A stretch of 36,293 nucleotides of DNA, from the NCBI GenBank assembly GCA_050730675.1, contig JBOHNM010000019.1, forward strand, positions 1 to 36,293, read 5' to 3'. A program made the translations under genes and the position numbers. Origin of the DNA: JBOHNM01 sp050730675. GTDB lineage: Bacteria; Planctomycetota; Phycisphaerae; Phycisphaerales; UBA1924. Under the pieces are notes generated by a model, which had not been told where the DNA came from, ran no database searches, and saw only the letters and a list, made by a program, of their open reading frames with translations. The first letter of the stretch is position 1. Every line of letters starts with the position of its first letter. Below, piece after piece: positions 15,107 to 23,513 of this stretch.

Positions 15107-15970
15107 ATGCCCCGAAAGTCCCCAGGCCGTGCTCGTCCCAAACCCGCCGGGGCGCTCCCCCCGCACGATGTGTTCGTGATCGACCGGGCCGGGCTGCGGC
15201 GGATCGATGAACTGACGCGGGACGAGTACGGAATCCCGACGATCGTGCTGATGGAGAACGCGGCGGGGCACTTGGCGGGGGCGGTGATCGACGTGCTGGA
15301 GGGGGCCGCGCACGACACGGTGGTGGTGGTGGCAGGGCCGGGGAACAACGGGGGCGACGGGTTGGCACTGGCGCGTCACCTGCACAACGCCGAGGTGCCG
15401 GTGGCGGTGGCGTTCCACGGCGACCCGGCGCGGGCGAGCGCGGACACGGCGGTCCATCTTCGGGCAACGCAGAAAATGGGGATCGACGTGCGACCGGTGG
15501 ATGCCGCCCACCCGGAGCGGACGCTGGACACACTCTCGACCCGGCTCGGAGGTATCGGGGTCATCGTCGATGCGCTCTTCGGCACCGGGTGCGAGCGAGC
15601 GATTGTGGGACCGGCGGCGGCGCTGATCAGCGTGGTGAACGCGACGCGTCGGCTCGGGGTGCGGGTGGTGGCAGTGGACCTTCCCTCGGGGCTTGATTGC
15701 GACTCAGGCCGCGGTTGGGGACCGGAGGCAGACCCGGCGGTGCGAGCGGACCTGACAGTGAGCTTCGCAGGGTTGAAGCCAGGGTTCGCGTCGCTGGATG
15801 CTCAGTCCTTCTTGGGGGACGTGCTGGTGGCGGACATCGGAGCGCCACGCGAGCTTGTGCGGCGATTTGGGCGGCCCCTGGGCAGCGGCGGATACCCGGG
15901 CGATCCTGCCAAGGGAGCGCGGCCGCGTGGGCCGGGGGGAGAAAAGCCCAACCGACCGTCACGCCGATAA
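15107..15970 (+). CDS. nnrE: NAD(P)H-hydrate epimerase (YjeF N-terminal domain)
   Basis: Repairs damaged NAD(P)H by interconverting the R and S hydrates so that the dehydratase can act. 287 aa. Motifs of the YjeF_N/AIBP fold: MENAAGHLAG, the phosphate-binding GPGNNGGDG at residues 77-85, DALFGTG and VDLPSGLDCDSG. The ADP/ATP-dependent NAD(P)HX dehydratase domain often fused in bacteria is absent, so a separate gene should exist elsewhere. N-terminal ~20 and C-terminal ~30 residues are basic and disordered. The ATG has no Shine-Dalgarno but a -10-like TACACT 10 nt upstream. First of a + strand series with the nuclease-domain gene and rnhA. Confidence 0.9.
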   Translation: MPRKSPGRARPKPAGALPPHDVFVIDRAGLRRIDELTRDEYGIPTIVLMENAAGHLAGAVIDVLEGAAHDTVVVVAGPGNNGGDGLALARHLHNAEVPVAVAFHGDPARASADTAVHLRATQKMGIDVRPVDAAHPERTLDTLSTRLGGIGVIVDALFGTGCERAIVGPAAALISVVNATRRLGVRVVAVDLPSGLDCDSGRGWGPEADPAVRADLTVSFAGLKPGFASLDAQSFLGDVLVADIGAPRELVRRFGRPLGSGGYPGDPAKGARPRGPGGEKPNRPSRR

Positions 15971-16076
15971 ACGCGGGTACCGAAGCCGAAAGCCTTTCTG
16001 GTGCGTATCACTGTGCGGACGCGGAGATCGGTCGGTGATCGCTCTACGCGGCGTGCAGTATCTGGAGGTTGGTGCG

Positions 16077-16538
16077 ATGGCTGTGCGGATGGAACTCGCC
16101 CGCATCCTGATCCGCGAATTGAACGACTACCAGCTGATCGAGCTGCGCGAAGTCGCGCCGAATCAGAACCCCGAGGACGAACCGGGGAAGCAATCGTTCT
16201 CGCAGGTCGAGGGCGGACGGTCGTTCCCGATCGTGATCGGTCTGCCGGAGGCGCAAGCGATCGAGCGGCGGTTGAAAGGGATCGTGGTCAAGCGGCCGCA
16301 GACGCACGATCTGATGTCCAACATCCTGACGGAGCTGGGGGCGAAGCTGGAGTCGATCACGATCAACGATCTGGTCGATCACACGTTCTACGCGCAGCTC
16401 AACGTGCGCGACTCGACGGGGAAGCAGCGGAACATCGATGCGCGCCCGTCGGATGCGATCGCGATGGGGATCGCCAACAACGTGCCGATCCTCGTCGCCG
16501 AGCATGTGCTGGAGTCGGCGCAGAGCGATATGCCGTAA
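16077..16538 (+). CDS. Bifunctional nuclease (BFN/DUF151) domain protein
   Basis: 153 aa, single BFN domain: FPIVIGLPEAQAIERRLKG, RPQTHDLMSNILTELGA, FYAQLNVRD, then ARPSDAIAMGIANNVPILVAEHVL. The SDAIA.......P..... end is the family hallmark. Some plant members have RNase/DNase activity; bacterial members are mostly uncharacterised, so activity here is inferred. The ATG at 16077 has a strong GGAGG (16064-16068) with 8-nt spacing; the frame is open further upstream without support. It lies 106 bp after nnrE and 56 bp before rnhA. Confidence 0.85.
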   Translation: MAVRMELARILIRELNDYQLIELREVAPNQNPEDEPGKQSFSQVEGGRSFPIVIGLPEAQAIERRLKGIVVKRPQTHDLMSNILTELGAKLESITINDLVDHTFYAQLNVRDSTGKQRNIDARPSDAIAMGIANNVPILVAEHVLESAQSDMP

Positions 16539-16578
16539 GAACAGTCCAGAGGCGACCAGTGTTTCGGCGCGGGCGGCC

Positions 16579-16584
16579 TACATT
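16579..16584 (+). promoter_or_regulatory. Candidate leaderless -10 box of rnhA
   Basis: TACATT, exactly 10 nt before the ATG at 16595, the same spacing as at nnrE. No Shine-Dalgarno. Confidence 0.5.
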
Positions 16585-16594
16585 CACCGCTCGC

Positions 16595-17050
16595 ATGGCC
16601 CTTCCCCACGTTCATCTCTTTACCGACGGCGCGTGCTCCGGCAACCCCGGACCCGGCGGCTGGGCGTTCATCCTGCGGCACCCGGCGACAGGCAAGGAGA
16701 TCGAGCGGAGCGGCGGGGAGAACCCGACGACCAACAACCGCATGGAGCTGCAGGCGGTGATCGAGGGACTGGCGACGCTCAACAAGCCCACCAACGTGGA
16801 GCTGTTCTCCGACTCGCAGTACGTGCTGAACGGGCTGAAAGAGTGGATGGACTCGTGGAAGAAGCGCGGGTGGAAGACCGCGGACAAAAAGCCGGTGAAG
16901 AACCAGGACCTGTGGCAGACCCTCGACGGGCTGCGCGCGACGCACCACCTGAAGTTCCACTGGGTGCGCGGGCACAACGAGCACCCCGAGAACGAGCGGT
17001 GCGATGCGCTGGCGGTGGCGGCGCGGGACGTGGCCGCGGCGACGAAATAG
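16595..17050 (+). CDS. rnhA: Ribonuclease HI
   Basis: Degrades the RNA strand of RNA-DNA hybrids. 151 aa, the usual length. The four metal-binding acids are present: Asp11 (FTDGACSGNPGPGG), Glu51 (NNRMELQAV), Asp73 (FSDSQYV) and Asp137 (ENERCDALA), with the catalytic-loop histidine at 127 (VRGHNEHPENE). The basic helix/handle region (WMDSWKKRGWKT) is present. The frame is open upstream to 16001, but the similarity and the TACATT promoter fix the start at 16595. Confidence 0.95.
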   Translation: MALPHVHLFTDGACSGNPGPGGWAFILRHPATGKEIERSGGENPTTNNRMELQAVIEGLATLNKPTNVELFSDSQYVLNGLKEWMDSWKKRGWKTADKKPVKNQDLWQTLDGLRATHHLKFHWVRGHNEHPENERCDALAVAARDVAAATK

Positions 17051-17150
17051 GCGTTGCCGCGGCGGTTATCACACCTGCCGGATACCTCAATCATCCGCTT
17101 GTTTGCGGGGGGCGTTATCGCTCGGGGTGAGACGGGCCGATACCTGAAGC

Positions 17151-18041
17151 ATGCCCCTGTTCCCCAAGGCTGATCGCCGGCTGGCGGCGTGGGTCGATCG
17201 CTTCGGGCACCTGCCGCGTGGAGTGCTGGCGTTCTGCTGCGCCGTGGCGGTGGGGATCATCGGGTGGGCGGACATCGCCAACGGGCCGCGCGTGTCGCTG
17301 GCGGTCTTCTACCTCGTGCCGTTCACGTTCGCGACGTATTACCTGGGTCGGATCTGGGGATTGCTGACGGCGACGATCTGTGGATGCCTGTGGTCGTACG
17401 ACTCGGCGGGGCTGCTGCCCAACGCGGGGATCCCGATCATCGCCTGGGCGTGTGCGGTCAAGACGACCTTCTTCGTGCTCATCATGTGGCTGGTCGCCGG
17501 GCTGCGCGAGGCGGTCGAGCGGGCGCGAGCCCAGGCCAACACCGACGAGATGACGGGCGTGTGCAACCGGCGGGCGTTCCTGGCGGCGGCCGAATCCGAG
17601 CTGGTGCGGGCGCGGCGCTCGGCCAACCCGATCTCGATCATCTATATGGACTGCGACCACCTCAAGACGCTCAACGACCAGCTCGGCCACACCGCGGGCG
17701 ACCAGGCCTTGCGCACGGTCGCGCAGACGCTCAAGAGCACGACGCGCCAGACGGACGTGGTGGCGCGGATCGGCGGCGATGAGTTCGTGGTGCTGCTCCC
17801 CAACTCCGACGCGACGGCAGCGAAGAACGTTGTGGACAAGCTGCGTGCGGGCGTCGCGGAGGCGATGGCCGCGGGGCGCTGGCCGATCACGCTCTCGATG
17901 GGCGTGGTGACCTTCGGATTGCCGCCGGCCTCGGCGGATGAACTCATCCGGCAGGCCGATGCGCTGCAGTACGTGGTGAAGCACGGGCAGAAGAACGGCG
18001 TGCTCTTCCAGACAATCGGCGGGCTGACGAAGGCGGCGTGA
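17151..18041 (+). CDS. Membrane-anchored diguanylate cyclase (GGDEF)
   Basis: Makes the second messenger c-di-GMP. 296 aa. Residues ~24-117 hold about four hydrophobic helices with no periplasmic sensor domain of note. A short linker helix follows (REAVERARAQANTDEMTGVCNRRAF), then the GGDEF domain. The active-site motif GGDEF is intact at 208-212. An inhibitory I-site RxxD (RQTD, 199-202) precedes it by five residues, so product feedback is expected. The substrate-binding Asn/Asp (MDCDHLKTLND) are present. Start ATG 17151 follows GATACCTGAAGC, with no Shine-Dalgarno. It converges with serS, leaving 27 bp between stops. Confidence 0.92.
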   Translation: MPLFPKADRRLAAWVDRFGHLPRGVLAFCCAVAVGIIGWADIANGPRVSLAVFYLVPFTFATYYLGRIWGLLTATICGCLWSYDSAGLLPNAGIPIIAWACAVKTTFFVLIMWLVAGLREAVERARAQANTDEMTGVCNRRAFLAAAESELVRARRSANPISIIYMDCDHLKTLNDQLGHTAGDQALRTVAQTLKSTTRQTDVVARIGGDEFVVLLPNSDATAAKNVVDKLRAGVAEAMAAGRWPITLSMGVVTFGLPPASADELIRQADALQYVVKHGQKNGVLFQTIGGLTKAA

Positions 18042-18068
18042 ACTCACGCTACCACCTCGCGCGGCTCG

Positions 18069-19481
18069 TCAGGGCGCGATCTTCTCCATCCCACCCATGT
18101 ACGGCCGCAGGGCCTTGGGAATGTTCACGCTCCCGTCTGGCTGCTGGTGCATCTCGAGGATGGGGATCATCAGTCGCGGCGAGGCGGCCACGGTGTTGTT
18201 GAGCGAGTGGCAGAAGGCCGTCGGGCCCTTGCCAGCCTCGCCGCCCGGGCGGCAGCGCATGTTGAGGCGACGGCACTGGTAGTCGTAGAGGCGTGAGGCC
18301 GAGTGGGTCTCGCCGAACTCACCCGAAGGCGTGCCGTCGGGGCCGGGCTCGCCGCGGCCGGGCATGAAGCACTCGACGTCGATCATGTCGGCGTTCTTGA
18401 CACCCAGGTCGCCGGTGCAGCACTGGAGCAGGCGGTACGGCAGCTCGAGGCTCTGGAGGAGCTGCTCGACGTAGCCGAGCATGGTCTTGTGCCACTGGCG
18501 GCTCTCGGCCTCGTCGGGGCGGCAGATGACGACCTGCTCGACCTTGTCGAAGATGTGAACGCGGTAGAGGCCCGCGGTGTCCTTGCCCGCGGCACCGGCC
18601 TCGCGCCGGAAGCAGGTGCTGACGGTGACGTACTTGAGCGGGAACTGCGACTCGTCGAGGATCTCGTCCTGGTGGAGGCCCATGAGGCCGACCTCGCCTG
18701 TGCCGGTGAGATAGAGGTCATGGCCGCCCCCCCGCTCCTTCTCAGGAATGTGGTAGGCCTGTTCGCGCCCGGCTGGGAAGAAGCCGGTGCCGATCATGCA
18801 CTCTTCGCGGACGAGCACGGGGACGCTCATCGCCTTGAACCCGTGGGCGTGCACCATGAAGTCCACGGCGTAGCGGAGGATCGCCTGGTGCAGGAGCATG
18901 CCCGCGCCGGTGAGGACGTACGAGCGCGTGCCGGCCATCTTGACGCCGCGGGGGAAGTCGGCGAGTTTGAGGTCGCGCACGAGGTCGATGTGGTTGCGTG
19001 GCTTAAAGCCCTTGTTGGCGGCGAAGGGCTTGGCGAAGTCGTAGCCCTGAGGTGACCAGCGGCGGACCTCCACGTTGTCAGCGGCGGACGAGCCGACAGG
19101 AACGTCGGGATCGGGCGGGAGGGGGATCGTGAGGAGGATGCTGTTGAGCTCGGGCTCGAGTCGCTGCACGACGATGTCGAGTTCGGAGATCTGCTCTTTC
19201 AGCGCCGCGGGGCGAGCGCGGAGTTCGGCGAGCTGCTTCTCGAGGGCGGCCTTGGTGGGGCCCTCTGCCTTCTTGAGCTCGCCCGAGAGCTTGCCGAGCT
19301 GGGGACCGAGTTCCTTCTCGATCTTCTTCTGCTCCGAACGCAGGGACTCGGCCTGGGTCATCGCTGAGCGACGTTCCTGATCAAGCCGGATGAGCTTGTC
19401 GATCTGCACCTCGACGCCCTTCTTGTTGGCGCCGTCCTTGTAGTGCTGGGGGTGCTCGCGGAGGTGCTTGAGGTCGATCAT
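18069..19481 (-). CDS. serS: Seryl-tRNA synthetase
   Basis: Charges tRNA-Ser (and tRNA-Sec if present) with serine. 470 aa, ~40 longer than typical. The N-terminal antiparallel coiled-coil arm (~30-112) binds the tRNA long variable arm. The class II core has motif 2 with FRREAG at 291-296 and motif 3 in GEAGKGPTAFCHSLNNTVA followed by PRLMIPILE near residues 418-445. Part of the excess length is an insert in the core around GKGPTAF. The ATG at 19481 lacks a Shine-Dalgarno. A TATCCT box 7 nt upstream and TTGACC 15 bp above it suggest a leaderless mRNA. It diverges from a HAD phosphatase gene. Confidence 0.96.
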   Translation of the reverse strand: MIDLKHLREHPQHYKDGANKKGVEVQIDKLIRLDQERRSAMTQAESLRSEQKKIEKELGPQLGKLSGELKKAEGPTKAALEKQLAELRARPAALKEQISELDIVVQRLEPELNSILLTIPLPPDPDVPVGSSAADNVEVRRWSPQGYDFAKPFAANKGFKPRNHIDLVRDLKLADFPRGVKMAGTRSYVLTGAGMLLHQAILRYAVDFMVHAHGFKAMSVPVLVREECMIGTGFFPAGREQAYHIPEKERGGGHDLYLTGTGEVGLMGLHQDEILDESQFPLKYVTVSTCFRREAGAAGKDTAGLYRVHIFDKVEQVVICRPDEAESRQWHKTMLGYVEQLLQSLELPYRLLQCCTGDLGVKNADMIDVECFMPGRGEPGPDGTPSGEFGETHSASRLYDYQCRRLNMRCRPGGEAGKGPTAFCHSLNNTVAASPRLMIPILEMHQQPDGSVNIPKALRPYMGGMEKIAP

Positions 19482-19488
19482 GGGGGTG

Positions 19489-19494
19489 AGGATA
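19489..19494 (-). promoter_or_regulatory. Candidate leaderless promoter -10 of serS
   Basis: Minus-strand TATCCT, 7 nt before the ATG. A -35-like TTGACC (minus strand of 19510-19515) lies 15 bp upstream, the best -35 match among the leaderless candidates here. Confidence 0.6.
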
Positions 19495-19534
19495 GCGGGG
19501 GTTGCTGGCGGTCAATTCGCGCCGTCGGGTCCCG

Positions 19535-19540
19535 TACCCT
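19535..19540 (+). promoter_or_regulatory. Candidate leaderless -10 box of the HAD gene
   Basis: TACCCT, 5 nt before the GTG at 19546 and 40 bp from the serS -10 box on the other strand. The + strand -35 zone overlaps the serS TTGACC. Confidence 0.4.
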
Positions 19541-19545
19541 CCGCC

Positions 19546-20199
19546 GTGAATGCTCCGCCCGTGCAACTTGTGGTCTTCGACCTTGGCGGCGTGGTCGTGC
19601 GGATCTGCCGCTCGTGGGAGGAGGCGTGCTGCGCAGCGGGGCTGGAGTTCCGGCCGGCGGTGGCATCGAAGGAACTGATCGCGCGGCGGCGGGCGGTGTC
19701 GCGTCAGTACGAGATCGGGGCGATTGAGGACGAGGCGTTCTACGCGGCCATGAGCGCGTCAATGGATGGGCTGTACTCCGTTGACGAGGTGCGCCGGGCC
19801 CATCTGGCTTGGATCCTGCACGAGTACGCCGGGATGGACCGCGTGATTGAGGACCTCCACGCTGCAGGTGTTGCCACAGGGGTGCTCAGCAACACCAACC
19901 CTTCGCACTGGCGGCAGTTGGTCAGCGGAGCGCACGGGCCGGCAAAGTTCCCGACGGTGGAGCGGGCGCGGCACGTGCACGCGAGCCACCTGCTGGGGCT
20001 GGCGAAGCCGGACGGCGCGATCTACGACGAGTTCTGTCGGCGGGTGGCGGTCGAGCCGGCGCGGGTGCTGTTCTTCGATGATCTGGCGGAGAATGTGGCT
20101 GCGGCGCGGGCGAAGAGGTGGCGGGCGGAGCAGATCGATCACCTGTGCGACCCGGCGGGACAGGTGCGCGGGTGGCTGACAAAACATGCGGTGATGTGA
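19546..20199 (+). CDS. HAD-superfamily phosphatase (YihX-like, subfamily IA)
   Basis: 217 aa cytoplasmic hydrolase. Motif I VVFDLGGVVV has the nucleophile Asp12, with Gly where most HADs have the second Asp, as in YihX-type members. Motif II is TGVLSNTNPSHW, motif III is the lysine in GLAKPDGAIYDE, and motif IV is FFDDLAENV. YihX dephosphorylates alpha-glucose-1-phosphate; substrate here is unknown. The GTG at 19546 is preferred because a TACCCT box precedes it and upstream codons run into the serS promoter. G-ending codons match the left half of the window. Confidence 0.85.
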   Translation: MNAPPVQLVVFDLGGVVVRICRSWEEACCAAGLEFRPAVASKELIARRRAVSRQYEIGAIEDEAFYAAMSASMDGLYSVDEVRRAHLAWILHEYAGMDRVIEDLHAAGVATGVLSNTNPSHWRQLVSGAHGPAKFPTVERARHVHASHLLGLAKPDGAIYDEFCRRVAVEPARVLFFDDLAENVAAARAKRWRAEQIDHLCDPAGQVRGWLTKHAVM

Positions 20200-20300
20200 G
20201 GCGAAGCGAATAGGGCACCGAGGCCAATAGGACCTACTTAACTTACTTTGTGTAGCATGGCACCACACCGATCCACACCGCCCGGAAGAGCGGCGTCACC

Positions 20301-21380
20301 TTACGACATCGGGCCCTTCTCACCGACCGACTGGGTGCCGCCGCCGGCGATGGCCGATCGCATGAGCGTGTCGGCCTGGACGTTCTTGAGCTTGTAGTAG
20401 TCGAGGACGCTGATGTTGCCCTTGTGGAAGGCGTCGGCGATGGCGCGGGGGATCTCGGCCTCGGCGAGGACGACCAGCGCCTTGTTCTCCTCGATCTTGG
20501 CTCGGTTCTCCTGCTCCAGAGCGCGGGCGCGGGCGGCGCGGCTCTCGGCCTCGGCCTGGGCCATGCTCTTGTCGGCCTCGGCCTGGGCCTTCTTCAACTG
20601 AGCGCCGATGTTCTCGCCGACGTCAATGTCGGCGATGTCGATCGAGAGGATCTCGAAGGCGGTGCCGGCGTCGAGGCCCTTGGCCATGACGGTCTTGGAG
20701 ATATTGTCGGGGTTCTCGAGCACTTCTTTGTGCGAGCGGGCAGAGCCGATGGTGGTGACAATGCCCTCGCCGACGCGGGCGATGATCGTCTCCTCGGTCG
20801 CGCCGCCGACCAGGCGCTGGATATTTGTGCGGACCGTGACACGGGCCTTGGCCTTGAGCTGGATGCCGTCCTGGGCCACGGCGTCAATCGTCGAACGCGG
20901 GCCACCCTGGGCGGGGCAGTCGATGACCTTGGGATTCACCGAGGTATTGACAGCGTCGAGGATGTCGCGACCGGCGAGGTCGATGGCCGTGGCCGAGTCC
21001 CACGTGAGGGGGATCTTGGCCTTCTGGGCCGAGATCATCGCGGTGATGACCTGCGCGACACGGCCGCCGGCGAGGTAGTGCGTCTCAAGCTGGTCGGTGG
21101 AAATGCTCAGGCCGGCCTTCACGGCGCGGATGCGGCTGAAGACGATGGTGCGGAGATCGACCTTCCGCAGGCGCATGCCGATGAGCTGCATCAGGCCGAC
21201 GCGGGCGCCCGAGACCAGGGCCTGGATGTAGAGGCTGATGAACTGACCGATGATCAGCGCGACGGCGAGGAGGATGACGCCCAAGACAACGGCGATGACG
21301 ACGATGGTGGCGGTGCTGGTGCCGCCGCCGGAGCCGCCACCGGTGCCTTGTGCGAGTGTGGTAAGGGACGCAAGGGTCAT
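20301..21380 (-). CDS. floA: Flotillin-like protein FloA (SPFH family)
   Basis: Membrane scaffold that organises lipid/protein microdomains. 359 aa from the ATG at 21380, chosen because GGAG lies 8 nt upstream; the frame is open to 21566 without support. A Gly/Ser-rich start is followed by a hydrophobic hairpin (~24-55, ATIVVIAVVLGVILLAVALIIG). Then comes the conserved GARVGLMQLIGMRLRKVD, the SPFH domain (ISTDQLETHYLAGGRV...) and an Ala/Glu-rich coiled coil (QLKKAQAEADKSMAQAEAES...). It ends in an LKNVQADT...IGEKGP-like tail typical of FloA/YqfA. Often found with NfeD proteins; none is present here. Confidence 0.93.
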   Translation of the reverse strand: MTLASLTTLAQGTGGGSGGGTSTATIVVIAVVLGVILLAVALIIGQFISLYIQALVSGARVGLMQLIGMRLRKVDLRTIVFSRIRAVKAGLSISTDQLETHYLAGGRVAQVITAMISAQKAKIPLTWDSATAIDLAGRDILDAVNTSVNPKVIDCPAQGGPRSTIDAVAQDGIQLKAKARVTVRTNIQRLVGGATEETIIARVGEGIVTTIGSARSHKEVLENPDNISKTVMAKGLDAGTAFEILSIDIADIDVGENIGAQLKKAQAEADKSMAQAEAESRAARARALEQENRAKIEENKALVVLAEAEIPRAIADAFHKGNISVLDYYKLKNVQADTLMRSAIAGGGTQSVGEKGPMS

Positions 21381-21955
21381 TGCAAGAGCTCCATCGCGCC
21401 GTCGGAACTTTACACAGCGACGCGCGGGCGAAGTATACCGGGCGGGTGCGCCGCGAGACCCCGCGGCACATTGCAAGCGCCGAACTCGAGATTTGCGGGC
21501 TTTGTGCGCGCCGCGCTGTCTCAGCAGCGTGCATGCGCTCGCGCGCCGAGCGCCGGTTCGGGACACTCTTGCCGTGGTTTTGCACCGTCTATTCAGCGCA
21601 CCGCTTACATGCGGTGAATAAGAAAATTTTTCGACGTCTCGCCAAGCGGAACACGCGTGTTTTGGTCTGCGGTCGGGCGAGAATTCTGCGCGACGGCCTT
21701 GAGCCGCGTGAAGACTCTGTTATTCTGTTGGCGGCCAAGGATGGGCCGGCAAACGACACGCACGTCGGAACGTCGAAGCCGCGGATTGGGAAAGCCCAAC
21801 CCCGGCGGCGCGGTGGCTCTGCCCGCGACGGCGGACCGATTGGCGTGGTTTGGCTGGTGAATGGACTCGTGGGTGATCCCTGGTTCGGCTGGATGCGTTC
21901 ATCGCCGCGCTCGGCGCGGATAGATACCAGCTTCATACGTAGAGAGGCAGTGCAC
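21381..21955. other. 575-bp floA-dnaA spacer, candidate regulatory or origin region
   Basis: No gene is supported here, although the dnaA frame stays open across it. It is less GC-rich than its surroundings. It holds a hairpin CACCGC-TTACAT-GCGGTG (21599-21616) next to an A/T-rich stretch (21615-21632) and a second AT patch near 21719-21729. Two one-mismatch DnaA-box-like sites are visible: CTTTACACA (21408-21416) and TTTTGCACC (21578-21586). Two degenerate sites are weak evidence for an origin; dnaA promoter and autoregulation are equally plausible. Confidence 0.3.
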
Positions 21956-23479
21956 GTGGCAACACCGCACGCGGCGATCTCATCGCGCTCCGTTTCCCCG
22001 ACTCAGGAGCCCCACGGCAGTTCGGACCTTCACAAGGTCTGCGAGCGCCTCCGGGAGGAACTCGGCCACGAACGGTTTGAGCGGTACTTTGACGGCGGCG
22101 ATGCCCTGCGTCTGGAAGACCGGGCGCTGCGCGTCCGCGTCAGCAGCCCCGTGGTTGCTGGCCTGCTCGACCGCCGGTTCAAGGACTCACTCCGTGACGC
22201 CGCGCGCCACCACACCGGCCAGGCGGACCTGCAGGTGCATTTCGAGATCGATACCCATGCCGTCGCCCAGGCCGCGGCGGTTACCGCTGCCCGCGCCAGT
22301 GCGCCCGCCGCCAAAGCTCGCCCCGTGCCGCCTCCCGTGGCCCGTCACCGGCTCGAACAGTTCGTTGCCGGCACATGCAATCGGCTGGCGCTCGAGGCGG
22401 TGCGCCGCATCGCCGACACCACGGCCGCCAGCACGCACAGCACTCTTTTCCTCCACGGTCCGTGCGGCACGGGCAAGACGCACCTGCTGGTGGGCGCGGT
22501 GGCATGGGCCCAGGCACAGGGGCGCTCCGCCCGCTACGTGACGGCCGAGGCGCTCGCCAACGAGTTCATCGGCGCGGTCCGCAACAAGCGGGTCGAGACT
22601 TTCCGCCGCGCCTACCGCGGGCTGGACCTCATCTGCATCGACGATGTGCAGGCTCTGGGCAATAAGCCAGCGACGCAGACCGAACTGCAGCACACCCTCG
22701 ACGCCATCATCCGGCGCGGCGGACGCGTGGCCCTGGCCGGCCCGGTCCACCCGCGTCTGGAGCGGTCCTTGAATGAGGCGCTCAGCTCACGTCTGCTGGC
22801 GGGGATGGTCGCGGGTGTGCAACTCCCCGACGCCGAGACGACGCGGCACATCGTGCGGTCTCTGTGCGCCGTGCGCGGATTGAGCATCGACGGAGCCGCG
22901 GAGATGGCGATCCTGGCCAAGGCCCGCGACCTTTCAGTGCGCGAACTGGAAGGGCTGGTCACCAAAGTCGAGGCGGTGCATCGTTTGCTCGGTCACTCGT
23001 CTCGCGCCGGGGGCGATCCGCGCAATGCGGCATCCATCGGCATGCTCGCGGTGGCACGGGCGCTGCACGATGGCTCGCAGGGCGGGCCGGGCGTGGCGGG
23101 ACCGGGTATGGCGGTCCAGCGGCCGGTCCGCGCCGATGAGATCATCGCCCGCGTCTGCGAGCACTTGGATGTGCAATCCGACGAGTTGCGGGGCAACGGC
23201 CGCCATCCGCGCGTGGTCCTGTCGCGGGCGCTCATCACGCACCTGTGCCGGCAACTGACAACCATGAGCTACCCGGAGATCGCGCGGGCGATCGGGCGAC
23301 CCAACCACTCGACCGTCATCACCGCCCACCAACGGTTGGCCCGCCAGATGGGCGAGAAGCTCGTGGTGGACCTTGGGCCGCAGCGCGGGTCGATCGCGCT
23401 GACCGAACTTGCCGCGGGGTTGAGCCAGCAGATCGCCCCTCGTCCCGCGTCGAGCACCCCAATTGCCGCGGTTTCGTGA
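21956..23479 (+). CDS. dnaA: Chromosomal replication initiator protein DnaA
   Basis: 507 aa from GTG 21956, which has AGAGAGG 8 nt upstream. Domain I ~24-99 (LHKVCERLREELGHERFERYF...). Domain II is an Ala/Pro-rich linker ~100-130. AAA+ domain III ~132-345 has Walker A GPCGTGKTH (168-176), Walker B ICIDDVQALG (226-235) and LSSRLLAGM...LPDAETT. Domain IV is ~390-470. The signature loop, normally GGRDHTTV, reads GRPNHSTV (447-454), so the box-contacting Asp is Asn. An unusually long linker (~345-390) separates domains III and IV. The frame is open to 21380, but the upstream part has no DnaA character. dnaN, gyrB and rpmH are not adjacent. Confidence 0.93.
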   Translation: MATPHAAISSRSVSPTQEPHGSSDLHKVCERLREELGHERFERYFDGGDALRLEDRALRVRVSSPVVAGLLDRRFKDSLRDAARHHTGQADLQVHFEIDTHAVAQAAAVTAARASAPAAKARPVPPPVARHRLEQFVAGTCNRLALEAVRRIADTTAASTHSTLFLHGPCGTGKTHLLVGAVAWAQAQGRSARYVTAEALANEFIGAVRNKRVETFRRAYRGLDLICIDDVQALGNKPATQTELQHTLDAIIRRGGRVALAGPVHPRLERSLNEALSSRLLAGMVAGVQLPDAETTRHIVRSLCAVRGLSIDGAAEMAILAKARDLSVRELEGLVTKVEAVHRLLGHSSRAGGDPRNAASIGMLAVARALHDGSQGGPGVAGPGMAVQRPVRADEIIARVCEHLDVQSDELRGNGRHPRVVLSRALITHLCRQLTTMSYPEIARAIGRPNHSTVITAHQRLARQMGEKLVVDLGPQRGSIALTELAAGLSQQIAPRPASSTPIAAVS

Positions 23480-23500
23480 AGCCAAAGGTCGCTGGGAGCG

Positions 23501-23506
23501 TAAACT
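23501..23506 (+). promoter_or_regulatory. Candidate leaderless -10 box of the HEAT-like gene
   Basis: TAAACT, 7 nt before the ATG at 23514 (4 nt before GTG 23511). It lies in the 34-bp gap after dnaA. Confidence 0.45.
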
Positions 23507-23513
23507 CGCCGTG

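Noticed and set aside
17139..17150. GATACCTGAAGC before the diguanylate cyclase as another leaderless -10
   Set aside because: It does not fit TANNNT (TACCTG), so it was left out of the count. A similar GATACCCAGTCC before the gene at 13614 is noted but also unmatched.
21380..21955. 192-codon upstream extension of the dnaA frame as coding sequence
   Set aside because: No DnaA character and different composition. The GTG at 21956 has a good ribosome site. Kept only as a spacer of unknown role.
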